DNA of 6,244 nt from positions 1 to 6,244 of the forward strand of contig JBAQMZ010000024.1 in NCBI GenBank assembly GCA_049303315.1. Direction: 5' to 3'. Positions within the stretch are counted from its first letter, which is position 1. The number at the start of each line of letters is the position of its first letter. The notes under the pieces were generated by a model. It had not been told where the DNA came from and ran no database searches. It saw only the letters and a program-made list of their open reading frames with translations. A program made the translations under genes and the position numbers. Origin of the DNA: Methanoperedens sp049303315. Lineage in GTDB: Archaea > Halobacteriota > Methanosarcinia > Methanosarcinales > Methanoperedenaceae. Below, in pieces: positions 1-5,389 of this stretch.

Positions 1-23
1 AATAACGACTTGTTATGAACAAT

Positions 24-90
24 CGGACAGGATTAACAGGATTTACAGGATGATTTATACACAATCCTGTTTATCCTGTTATCCCGTCTG
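24..90. repeat. Long imperfect palindrome built of 9-bp tandem units
   Basis: The left arm (24-51) and right arm (64-90) are near-perfect reverse complements around a 12-nt AT-rich loop (52-63). The pairing breaks only at a one-base indel and a few mismatches. Each arm is itself made of repeated units: the left arm reads ACAGGATTA, ACAGGATTT, ACAGGAT in succession. Transcribed RNA from either strand would fold into a stem of about 25 bp. From memory, palindromes of this ACAGGATT type occur as dispersed intergenic repeats in many environmental bacterial and archaeal genomes. That is recollection, not a search. It lies 80 bp beyond the 3' end of asd and encodes nothing visible. Confidence 0.8.
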
Positions 91-150
91 AAATAATTCA
101 TTTGCTCTGAAATGTGACAATGTCAAGTTAAATATGCCATGTATAAAATA

Positions 151-168
151 AAGTAATCAAAGAAAAAA
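151..168 (-). terminator. T-rich terminator after asd
   Basis: Immediately after the asd stop codon the minus strand runs TTTTTT, C, TTT, and a second T-rich stretch follows further out (about 143-153). Archaeal RNA polymerase terminates at oligo-T tracts without needing a hairpin, so this is a reasonable end for the ferredoxin-asd transcript. Supported by base composition only. Confidence 0.5.
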
Positions 169-1197
169 TTATAACTTCCCCATCTTCTTCAGAAGCTCAG
201 CATTCAGCACGCTTGCGCCCGCCGCGCCCCTGATTGTGTTGTGCCCCATGCAGATGTAGCGTATCCCGGGGCGGATGCGCCCTACTGATACAGTCATGCC
301 GCCGCCGATGTTCCTGTCCATGCGCGGCTGGGGTCTGTCTTTTTCTTCCTTGACCTCGATTACCGGAGTGGGTTCAGTGGGTAAGTCCGAAAGTCCCGGG
401 TCAAAATCAAGGAAAGCCTGTTTAACCTCATCAGTCGAAGGATTATCCGCCATTTCAACCCAGACAGCCTCTGTGTGGCCGTCCATTACCATAACGCGAT
501 TACAGCTTGCGCTCACCTTGAAAGGCGCATCGACTACCTCGCTCCCGTTAAATTCACCGAGCAGTTTTCTGGTCTCAGTCTCCACTTTTTCCTCTTCCTG
601 GCCGATATAGGGGATAACATTATCAAGGATGGCCATCGAGGGAACCCCGTCATATCCCGCGCCCGATATCGCCTGCATGGAAGCTATGTAGATTTTCTCA
701 ATCCCGAACTTCATGAGCGGTTTCAGGGTCACGACCATCATAATAGTGGTACAGTTGGGATTCGTGACCACATATCCGTCCCACTTGCGCTTGTCCTGCT
801 GGATATCGATAAGACCAAGATGCTCCGGGTTCACTTCAGGGATGACAAGCGGTATGTCCTTCACCATGCGAAGCGCGCTGGCATTACTCGCTACGGCAAA
901 ACCGGCTTTTGCAAACTCCGGTTCCACTGTTTTGGCAAGGTCGGCGGGAAGGGCTGAGAAAACTATGTCTGCATCCACTTTCTTCGGGTCAACAGGAACA
1001 ACGGTCAAATCAGCCGCGTCTTCAGGTATTTTACTTTCAAGCCTCCAGCTCGCAGCTTCGCTATATTTTTTGCCAGCGCTCCTGTCCGAGGCTGCAAGTG
1101 ATGTCAATTCAAACCACGGGTGTTTGCTTAGTAACTCTATGAATCGCTGACCAACATTGCCTGTCGCGCCAAGTACCCCTGCCTTTATTTTTGCCAT
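169..1197 (-). CDS. asd: Aspartate-semialdehyde dehydrogenase
   Basis: NADP-dependent cytosolic enzyme that reduces aspartyl-4-phosphate to aspartate semialdehyde, the branch point to lysine, threonine and methionine/homocysteine. At 342 aa it has the length of the archaeal/fungal-type class. Visible landmarks are the N-terminal Rossmann motif GATGNVGQRF (residues 10-19), the catalytic cysteine C149 in NPNCTT, the segment ISGAGYDG (177-184), the SCNRV motif (231-235), the catalytic histidine H241 in DGHTEAV, and a C-terminal GAAGASVLNAEL segment (324-335). The ATG is preceded by AAGGA (minus strand, 1203-1207) five bases upstream, which fixes the start. It lies 49 bp downstream of the ferredoxin gene on the same strand, probably in one transcript. 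No damage or missing catalytic residue is apparent. Confidence 0.97.
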   Translation of the reverse strand: MAKIKAGVLGATGNVGQRFIELLSKHPWFELTSLAASDRSAGKKYSEAASWRLESKIPEDAADLTVVPVDPKKVDADIVFSALPADLAKTVEPEFAKAGFAVASNASALRMVKDIPLVIPEVNPEHLGLIDIQQDKRKWDGYVVTNPNCTTIMMVVTLKPLMKFGIEKIYIASMQAISGAGYDGVPSMAILDNVIPYIGQEEEKVETETRKLLGEFNGSEVVDAPFKVSASCNRVMVMDGHTEAVWVEMADNPSTDEVKQAFLDFDPGLSDLPTEPTPVIEVKEEKDRPQPRMDRNIGGGMTVSVGRIRPGIRYICMGHNTIRGAAGASVLNAELLKKMGKL

Positions 1198-1202
1198 AGC
1201 CG

Positions 1203-1207
1203 TCCTT
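1203..1207 (-). promoter_or_regulatory. Ribosome binding site of asd
   Basis: AAGGA on the minus strand lies five bases before the asd ATG, a normal archaeal spacing. It supports independent translation initiation on the ferredoxin-asd message. Confidence 0.7.
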
Positions 1208-1246
1208 ATATTGTTTTATGTTTTTTATATTTTAACTTAGATTATT

Positions 1247-1423
1247 CTATTCTTCCATCGTGATTGCGCTGTTCGGGCATGAATCCACACATGTGCCGCA
1301 TTCGGTGCATTCTGCCTCATCTATTTTTGCTTTGTCGTTCTTGAGCTCGATTGCAGTTGCGGGGCATTCATCGACGCATATTCCACAGCCTGTACATTCT
1401 TCAGTGTTTACTTTTGCTGCCAT
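1247..1423 (-). CDS. Small 2[4Fe-4S] ferredoxin
   Basis: A 58-aa protein starting MAAKVNTEE and ending ITMEE. It carries two complete cluster motifs: C10-x2-C13-x2-C16-x3-C20-P and C39-x2-C42-x2-C45-x3-C49-P. This is the classical clostridial-type low-potential electron carrier, acting in the cytosol. The two halves are pseudo-symmetric (GCGICVDECP, ECGTCVDSCP), as expected for the family. The start is set by AGGTGA (minus strand, 1429-1434) five bases before the ATG. There is no NIL or other extra domain. It is the first gene of a probable ferredoxin-asd transcript, so it may serve an electron-consuming step near aspartate semialdehyde, but the sequence does not show the partner. Confidence 0.93.
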   Translation of the reverse strand: MAAKVNTEECTGCGICVDECPATAIELKNDKAKIDEAECTECGTCVDSCPNSAITMEE

Positions 1424-1428
1424 TTAAG

Positions 1429-1434
1429 TCACCT
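1429..1434 (-). promoter_or_regulatory. Ribosome binding site of the ferredoxin gene
   Basis: AGGTGA on the minus strand, five bases before the ATG at 1423. It is a strong match to the anti-Shine-Dalgarno sequence and decides the start of this short gene. Confidence 0.75.
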
Positions 1435-1457
1435 TTTGCCTACCATTGAATAAGTGA

Positions 1458-1465
1458 AATATAAA
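1458..1465 (-). promoter_or_regulatory. Candidate TATA box for ferredoxin-asd
   Basis: The minus strand reads TTTATATT centred near 1461. With the usual archaeal spacing of about 25 bases, transcription would begin near 1436, giving a leader of about 13 nt that just includes the ribosome binding site. A second TATA-like sequence, TTTATATC (minus strand, 1509-1516), lies further upstream and could be an alternative. No B-recognition element is convincing. Confidence 0.5.
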
Positions 1466-1505
1466 CGTAACGGTTTAGTTAATTGGTTTTTGACATATTT
1501 TCACT

Positions 1506-1519
1506 GGGATATAAATCCC
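1506..1519. promoter_or_regulatory. TATA-like core inside an inverted repeat
   Basis: GGGAT-ATAA-ATCCC is a perfect 5-bp inverted repeat whose centre is a TATA-like core readable on both strands (ATATAAAT on plus, TTTATATC on minus). It sits mid-way in the divergent intergenic region. It could be a promoter for either direction, with a leader of about 80 nt for the aminotransferase, or an operator covering the core promoter. Both readings are inference. Confidence 0.35.
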
Positions 1520-1538
1520 CTCATTATCATAACCCCTC

Positions 1539-1555
1539 AGTTTCCACTGGAAACT
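1539..1555 (+). promoter_or_regulatory. Perfect short hairpin upstream of the aminotransferase
   Basis: AGTTTCC and GGAAACT pair exactly over 7 bp with a 3-nt loop (ACT). It lies 62 bases before the aminotransferase start. If transcription starts at the upstream TATA candidate (1509-1516) the hairpin would lie in the 5' leader. If it starts from the box at 1588-1597 the hairpin would be upstream DNA and could be a regulator site. No T-tract follows, so it is not an obvious terminator. Confidence 0.45.
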
Positions 1556-1587
1556 CGTGATACAACACCGGTTTTTGAATAGAAGTC

Positions 1588-1597
1588 TAAATATATA
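1588..1597 (+). promoter_or_regulatory. Candidate TATA box next to the aminotransferase start
   Basis: TAAATATATA is the best AT-rich core on the plus strand before the aminotransferase. It is flanked by two copies of AAGTCT (1583-1588 and 1601-1606). Standard spacing would put the transcription start at about 1618-1620, on the start codon itself, implying a leaderless message. That conflicts with the GGAGG just upstream of the ATG, so either this box or that ribosome site is not used. Confidence 0.4.
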
Positions 1598-1609
1598 CCA
1601 AAGTCTTTT

Positions 1610-1614
1610 GGAGG
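1610..1614 (+). promoter_or_regulatory. Ribosome binding site of the aminotransferase, unusually close
   Basis: GGAGG ends only three bases before the ATG at 1618, shorter than the five to eight seen for asd, the ferredoxin and most archaeal genes. No in-frame start lies upstream that would explain it better, and the next in-frame ATG (codon 17) would cut into the conserved N-terminus. Confidence 0.55.
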
Positions 1615-1617
1615 TCT

Positions 1618-2763
1618 ATGTTATCAAGAAGAGTTGACCATTTTGTCGAGTCCGTTATTCGCGATATGACGCGGCTTTCAATAAAACACAATGCAATCAA
1701 CCTTGCCCAGGGATTCCCGGATTTCCCTGCACCTCCTGAATTGAAACGCGCCGCAGCCTCTGCAATTATGGAGGATTACAACCAGTATTCAATCACCTGG
1801 GGCGCAAAAGACCTGAGGGATGAAATATCGCGAAAAGCCCGCAGGTATAATCATATTGAAGCTGACCCCGAAAGCGAGGTTACTGTAACATGCGGCGCGA
1901 CTGAAGCCATGATGGCATCCATGCTTGCAATAATCAATGAAGGCGATGAGGTCGTGGTATTCGAGCCGTTCTATGAGAATTACGGGCCTGACGCCGCGGT
2001 TTCAGGCGCAGTTCCACATTTTGTTCCCTTAAATGACGACAACAGTATCGATGAAGATGCGCTATCCTCTGCTTTTAATAAAAAGACGCGTGCGCTTATA
2101 CTGAATACCCCGAATAACCCATGTGGCAAGGTTTTCACGAAAAGCGAACTGAAAATGATAGCAGACCTTTGCGTTGAACATGATGTCATCGCCGTCACAG
2201 ACGAAATTTACGAGTACATCCTGTATGACAACAAAAAGCATGTCAGCATAGCCTCGCTTGATGGAATGAGAGACAGGACAATAACCATAAGCGGGTTCTC
2301 AAAAACATACAGCGTCACGGGATGGAGAATAGGATACGCGCTTGCAGAGAAAAACCTCACATCAGCTATACGGAAGGTACACGACTTCCTCACCGTTGGA
2401 GCGCCTGCGCCGCTCCAGCATGCATGTGCCACTGCGCTTAAATTCCCTGATTCATACTATGAGGAGCTTGCGAAGATGTATGAAGGGAAAAGAAAGCTCC
2501 TCTATAATGCCCTGATAAAAGCCGGATTCAAATGTAAGATGCCTGAGGGCGCATATTACATACTCGCAGATATACCTGAAGGCGTAGATATGGACGACAT
2601 GGCATTCGCTAAACGCATGGTGAGCAAGGTCGGTGTCGCCGCTGTCCCCGGAAGCAGCTTTTACAGAAGCGAGGCCGGGAAGCATAAGCTTCGCTTTACG
2701 TTCTCAAAGAAGGACGAGACCCTCATGGAAGCGGCGCGGCGGTTTGAGAAACTGGGGATTTAG
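1618..2763 (+). CDS. PLP-dependent class I/II aminotransferase
   Basis: A 381-aa fold-type I aminotransferase that moves an amino group between an amino acid and a 2-oxo acid via pyridoxal phosphate in the cytosol. Landmarks are INLAQGFPDFPAP (27-39) at the substrate entrance, GATEA (93-97) at the cofactor phosphate, NTPNNPCG (163-170) with the cofactor-contacting asparagine, DEIYE (195-199) with the ring-binding aspartate and tyrosine, the Schiff-base lysine K229 in SGFSKTYSVTGWRIGY, and R359 in KLRFTFS, placed for the substrate carboxylate. The QGFPDFP signature resembles the kynurenine/methionine/aspartate aminotransferase subgroup. Sequence alone does not give the substrate. It is the first gene of the rightward group and is divergent from ferredoxin-asd. 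Length and motifs are complete. Confidence 0.94.
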   Translation: MLSRRVDHFVESVIRDMTRLSIKHNAINLAQGFPDFPAPPELKRAAASAIMEDYNQYSITWGAKDLRDEISRKARRYNHIEADPESEVTVTCGATEAMMASMLAIINEGDEVVVFEPFYENYGPDAAVSGAVPHFVPLNDDNSIDEDALSSAFNKKTRALILNTPNNPCGKVFTKSELKMIADLCVEHDVIAVTDEIYEYILYDNKKHVSIASLDGMRDRTITISGFSKTYSVTGWRIGYALAEKNLTSAIRKVHDFLTVGAPAPLQHACATALKFPDSYYEELAKMYEGKRKLLYNALIKAGFKCKMPEGAYYILADIPEGVDMDDMAFAKRMVSKVGVAAVPGSSFYRSEAGKHKLRFTFSKKDETLMEAARRFEKLGI

Positions 2764-2767
2764 CTGT

Positions 2768-2857
2768 ATGCTATATAGAAAAATCCATAAGGGAGAAACT
2801 TTAATTGAAAGTGCTATGAAGAAGCTATGGAGAGAAAATCATAACTGTTCTGGATAA
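2768..2857 (+). CDS. Possible 29-aa small protein
   Basis: A short ATG-to-TAA frame lies in the 99-bp gap between the aminotransferase and the membrane gene. It begins MLYRKIHKGETLIESAMKK and ends NHNCSG. It is basic, could form one amphipathic helix (about residues 9-23), and has one cysteine and no membrane segment. No clear ribosome site precedes it, and the ATG is only 5 bases after the aminotransferase stop, so translation would depend on re-initiation. It could instead be the remnant of a larger gene or a chance frame. I do not recognise it. Confidence 0.25.
   Translation: MLYRKIHKGETLIESAMKKLWRENHNCSG
2771..2778 (+). promoter_or_regulatory. Candidate TATA box for the 125-aa membrane gene
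   Basis: CTATATAG just after the aminotransferase stop is a TATA-like core. Usual spacing gives a start near 2800 and a leader of about 60 nt before the ATG at 2863. Weakly supported; the gene could also be read from the aminotransferase promoter. Confidence 0.3.
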
Positions 2858-2862
2858 TTTTT

Positions 2863-3240
2863 ATGAGTGAACTATCTAATGTTGTTTTTTATTTTTTAAA
2901 CACCGTTGCACAAGTTTATGCAACAATTGCGGGCTTCTTTATTGTAGGACAGATATACATTTATGGAGTGATACAGAAAACAAAAGAATGGAATGAGGTT
3001 CATCAAAAGTCAACAGATGGCAAATCAGTATGTGTAAAAATTGTCGTTACAAAACCAATTAAGAATATTTTTGTATTACTTTTATCGACCATATTTCTTT
3101 CGATTTTGGGCATTTTCTTGAATATCGAAAGTATCTTCGGGAAAGGAATTTTAGTAATCCCTACGATAGTGTTATTTCTTGCAGTTTTGGTAATAATTAG
3201 GCTATATGATTATATTATAACTTTAGAAAAGTATACATGA
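2863..3240 (+). CDS. Hypothetical 125-aa three-helix membrane protein
   Basis: Not recognised. It begins MSELSNVVFYFLNTVAQVY. Hydrophobic segments run about 7-36 (long, with N13, T14 and Q17 on one face), 67-87 and 96-115. Between the first two lies a polar 30-residue loop (38-66) rich in Lys, Glu and Gln. There is no signal peptidase motif and no catalytic motif. The N-terminal helix with its polar T-V-A-Q patch resembles many small uncharacterised membrane proteins in form only. The gene is AT-rich (20 G+C in the 60 bases 2881-2940) and has no Shine-Dalgarno site, unlike the enzyme genes around it. It ends 13 bases before hisH. It may be a late insertion, or a poorly expressed gene of the same group. 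Confidence 0.7.
   Translation: MSELSNVVFYFLNTVAQVYATIAGFFIVGQIYIYGVIQKTKEWNEVHQKSTDGKSVCVKIVVTKPIKNIFVLLLSTIFLSILGIFLNIESIFGKGILVIPTIVLFLAVLVIIRLYDYIITLEKYT
3208..3219 (+). promoter_or_regulatory. Candidate internal promoter for hisH
   Basis: ATTATATTAT-type sequence near the 3' end of the membrane gene forms an archaeal-like TATA core centred near 3214. Standard spacing gives a start near 3239 and a leader of about 15 nt. This would let hisH and the following gene be transcribed separately from the AT-rich membrane gene. The region is AT-rich throughout, so chance occurrence is likely enough to keep confidence low. Confidence 0.3.
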
Positions 3241-3253
3241 GCTAATTTAAACA

Positions 3254-3865
3254 ATGAAAACCATCATAATCGATTACGGACTCGGAAACCTGCGAAGCAT
3301 CGAAAAAGCACTCCAGTATGTTGGCGCTGAGGTTGAAATCTCAAACGACCCCTCGGCAATCGACAGCGCCGATGCCCTGATACTCCCGGGCGTTGGGGCA
3401 TTCCGCGATGCAATGATGCATTTTTCAATACTTGAGCGCGTGGTAAAAGATGCAGTTAATGACGGTAAACCCCTGCTCGGGATATGCCTCGGCATGCAGA
3501 TGCTTGCTTCGGAGAGCGAAGAAGGCGGACTGCACAGCGGCATCGATATCATCCCGGGAAGAGTGATACGATTTCCCGCCTCCGAATTAAAAGTCCCGCA
3601 CATGGGCTGGAATTCAATTAATGCCAAAAAGAACATCCCACTGTTAAAAAATATCCGAAACGGCTCTTATGTCTATTTTGTTCACTCATATTATGTAAAT
3701 ACCGATGAGAAATACGAGGTCGCAATGTGCGATTACGGGATAGAGTTCCCGGCTATTATCACAAACGAAGCCGGAAACGTTGTGGGTACGCAGTTCCACC
3801 CTGAAAAAAGCGGCGCCACCGGGCTCCGGATGCTTTCGAATTTCGTGGAGAATTATGGACCTTGA
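3254..3865 (+). CDS. hisH: Imidazole glycerol phosphate synthase, glutaminase subunit
   Basis: The class I glutamine amidotransferase subunit that hydrolyses glutamine and passes ammonia to HisF, which makes imidazole glycerol phosphate (histidine pathway) and AICAR (returned to purine synthesis). It acts in the cytosol as a HisF-HisH dimer. At 203 aa it is the usual length. Landmarks are DYGLGNLRS (7-15), the PGVGAF oxyanion-strand motif (45-50), the nucleophile C78 in GICLGMQ, PHMGWN (115-120), YFVHSYY (141-147), and the H182/E184 pair of the triad in GTQFHPEKSG. All catalytic residues are present. No clear ribosome site precedes the ATG, and the gene begins 13 bases after the membrane gene. 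Its last 11 bases overlap the next gene. hisF is not in the window. Confidence 0.97.
   Translation: MKTIIIDYGLGNLRSIEKALQYVGAEVEISNDPSAIDSADALILPGVGAFRDAMMHFSILERVVKDAVNDGKPLLGICLGMQMLASESEEGGLHSGIDIIPGRVIRFPASELKVPHMGWNSINAKKNIPLLKNIRNGSYVYFVHSYYVNTDEKYEVAMCDYGIEFPAIITNEAGNVVGTQFHPEKSGATGLRMLSNFVENYGP
3847..3850 (+). promoter_or_regulatory. Ribosome binding site inside hisH that fixes the next start
   Basis: GGAG, four bases before the ATG at 3855, lies within the last codons of hisH. It favours 3855 over the upstream in-frame ATG at 3780, which would lie deep in hisH and add 25 residues that look like out-of-frame hisH sequence. Confidence 0.7.
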
Positions 3866-5192
3866 AGGCTATGCAAAACGCGGTCTTTTGCTCAATGATA
3901 AAAATTTGGCGGAAAAGCTTGCCGAAAGGATACTTGAGATAAAAAATATCTCACAAAAACATGCCGGGGAGATTGCAAATGCTGTTATCGTGGAGGCAAA
4001 AGCCACAATCAATCCGGAAGGAGAATTTCTCAAACCGGTAAGCTCAGGCGTGACAATGGGTGAATTCGGCGTCGGCTCGCGGGGCGCGGGTGACTTTTAT
4101 ACCCATGAGAAGATTGCCGAAGTCATCGGAAAGACTTCCGCTGTTGTGGATTCATCGCATCTTGACGATTCAGGCGTTGTGCGCGCGGGCGGGCAGTTTC
4201 TTGTGGTCACCATTGACGGTATGCACTCGCGGCTATCCGATTTTCCCTTTCTTGCGGGTTTTCACGTCGCGCGCGCGGCGCTGCGGGACGTGTATGTCAT
4301 GGGCGCGCGGCCGGTTGCAATGCTCTCCGATATCCATGTGGCTGATGACGGCGACGTGGCAAAGATATTCGACCATATCGCAGGCATTACAACGGTATCG
4401 GAACTGACGGGCATACCCCTGATAACAGGCAGCACGCTCCGTATCGGCGGTGATATGGTCATCGGGGAACGTATGACAGGCGGCGTGGGCGCAGTTGGCA
4501 TGGCAGAGAGCCTCACGGCGCGCATCCAGGCAAAGCCCGGTGATGTCATACTCATGACAGAAGGCGCGGGCGGCGGGACAGTGTCCACGACAGCGCTTTA
4601 CTACGGGATGCACGAAATCGTGGATGAGACGATTAACCTCAAGTTCATCGACGCCTGCGAGGCACTGTTCGACGCCGACCTCGTCGGGAAAATCCATGCA
4701 ATGACCGATGTCACAAACGGCGGCGTGCGCGGGGATGCGAAGGAGATATCGAGGACGGCAGGCGTTAAACTGGTTTTCGAGGAAGGGAGGATGCGCGCGC
4801 TTGTGAATAAAAAAGTGCTCGCGATGCTGGATGAACTCAATATCGATTATCTTGGCGTGTCGCTGGATGCTCTTTTGATTATCGCGCCGCCCGAGTATGC
4901 TGATGAGATTCTTGGGTGCGTAAGGAATAAAGGCGTGGCTATCGATATTGTGGGGGAAGTCAAAGAGGGAGAGGGTGCGGAATTGATTGTTGACGGGGAA
5001 ATCCGCGATTTTACGCCCCGATTCAGGGAATCAGCATATACGCCTATCAAGAAACTTGTGGGCGAGAAGACGCCACGGAATTTTGAGGCTATGAAGAGGG
5101 CTGTGGATAAGGCGGCAGCGCAGGCTGTTGAGAGGAAAAGAAGGGTTGTTGAAAGATTGAGAGGTAAGAAATCATACCCATATTTCCACTGA
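3855..5192 (+). CDS. AIR synthase-related (PurM/SelD/HypE superfamily) protein
   Basis: A 445-aa cytosolic protein of the PurM-like ATP-binding fold, whose members phosphorylate oxygen or selenium atoms of varied substrates. Visible are an N-terminal extension (1-64) without a familiar motif, a glycine-rich GEFGVGSRGAGDF (69-81), the acidic HLDDSG (102-107), TIDGMHS (119-125), VMGARPVAMLSDIHV (148-162), the glycine-rich GGDMVIGERMTGGVGAVG (198-215) and MTDVTNGGVRGDAKEI (283-298), which matches the TDxTxGG element of the second PurM domain. The C-terminus is a basic helix-rich tail (400-445) and lacks the PRIC-type cysteine end of HypE, so it is not canonical HypE. No SelD-type active-site Cys/Sec is seen near the N-terminus. 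Methanogenesis-marker-2 or HypE-like archaeal paralogues are alternatives. Overlap with hisH (11 nt) suggests translational coupling. High G+C stretches are typical of this gene. Confidence 0.85.
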   Translation: MDLEGYAKRGLLLNDKNLAEKLAERILEIKNISQKHAGEIANAVIVEAKATINPEGEFLKPVSSGVTMGEFGVGSRGAGDFYTHEKIAEVIGKTSAVVDSSHLDDSGVVRAGGQFLVVTIDGMHSRLSDFPFLAGFHVARAALRDVYVMGARPVAMLSDIHVADDGDVAKIFDHIAGITTVSELTGIPLITGSTLRIGGDMVIGERMTGGVGAVGMAESLTARIQAKPGDVILMTEGAGGGTVSTTALYYGMHEIVDETINLKFIDACEALFDADLVGKIHAMTDVTNGGVRGDAKEISRTAGVKLVFEEGRMRALVNKKVLAMLDELNIDYLGVSLDALLIIAPPEYADEILGCVRNKGVAIDIVGEVKEGEGAELIVDGEIRDFTPRFRESAYTPIKKLVGEKTPRNFEAMKRAVDKAAAQAVERKRRVVERLRGKKSYPYFH

Positions 5193-5195
5193 ACC

Positions 5196-5204
5196 TTTAT
5201 ATAG
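5196..5204 (+). promoter_or_regulatory. TATA box, first of an identical pair
   Basis: TTTATATAG is a near-consensus archaeal TATA box, four bases after the AIR-synthase-like stop. Transcription would start near 5225, giving a leader of about 33 nt for the micro-ORF at 5258. Confidence 0.55.
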
Positions 5205-5238
5205 TGGGACTGATAAGTATTGACATGTCGTTCACAAG

Positions 5239-5247
5239 TTTATATAG
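5239..5247 (+). promoter_or_regulatory. TATA box, second of an identical pair
   Basis: The same 9-mer TTTATATAG recurs exactly 43 bp downstream of the first. A start near 5268 would lie inside the 28-codon micro-ORF and could produce a message only for the 206-aa membrane gene, with a leader of about 120 nt. Confidence 0.5.
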
Positions 5248-5257
5248 GATTGATTAA

Positions 5258-5344
5258 ATGGGAATTGTTAAATTAGCGGAAAATTTACGTATTATTTATT
5301 TTGTAACTTTAATTACTGCAATCTACATAATTTTTATTATGTAA
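5258..5344 (+). CDS. Possible 28-aa single-helix membrane micro-protein
   Basis: An ATG-to-TAA frame of 28 codons, starting MGIVKLAENLR and continuing as one hydrophobic helix (about residues 12-28: IIYFVTLITA and onward to FIM). The N-terminal dozen residues are polar with net positive charge, so the protein would sit in the membrane with its N-terminus probably inside. A weak AGGA (5246-5249) lies eight bases before the ATG, and a good TATA box lies upstream. It precedes the 206-aa membrane gene by 45 bp on the same strand and has similar AT-rich composition. Hydrophobic frames arise easily by chance in AT-rich DNA, so this remains tentative. Confidence 0.4.
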   Translation: MGIVKLAENLRIIYFVTLITAIYIIFIM

Positions 5345-5389
5345 GGTAAGTGGGATAGCAAATTTCTGATTTTATTTATTTGATTCGAT

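Noticed and set aside
115..125. Short perfect palindrome TGACA-A-TGTCA near the left edge
   Set aside because: It lies downstream of asd and not next to any promoter in the window. An 11-bp palindrome can occur by chance.
142..150. TATA-like TATAAAATA on the plus strand before asd's 3' end
   Set aside because: It would drive only antisense transcription into asd. The region is AT-rich and the motif is better explained by the T-rich terminator on the other strand.
275..1150. Several plus-strand open frames opposite asd (up to 160 codons)
   Set aside because: They lie entirely antisense to a gene with all its catalytic motifs, have no ribosome sites, and their translations have shadow-like composition.
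3780..3854. N-terminal extension of the AIR-synthase-like gene from an upstream ATG
   Set aside because: The added 25 residues are read from inside conserved hisH sequence in another frame. The ATG at 3855 has a GGAG at good spacing.
4268..4277. Alternating CG run (five CG steps) that might form Z-DNA
   Set aside because: It encodes ordinary Val-Ala-Arg-Ala residues in a G+C-rich gene, so codon choice explains it.
4233..5050. Minus-strand open frames opposite the AIR-synthase-like gene (up to 154 codons)
   Set aside because: High G+C in the coding strand removes stop codons from the other frames. No initiation signals or recognisable motifs.
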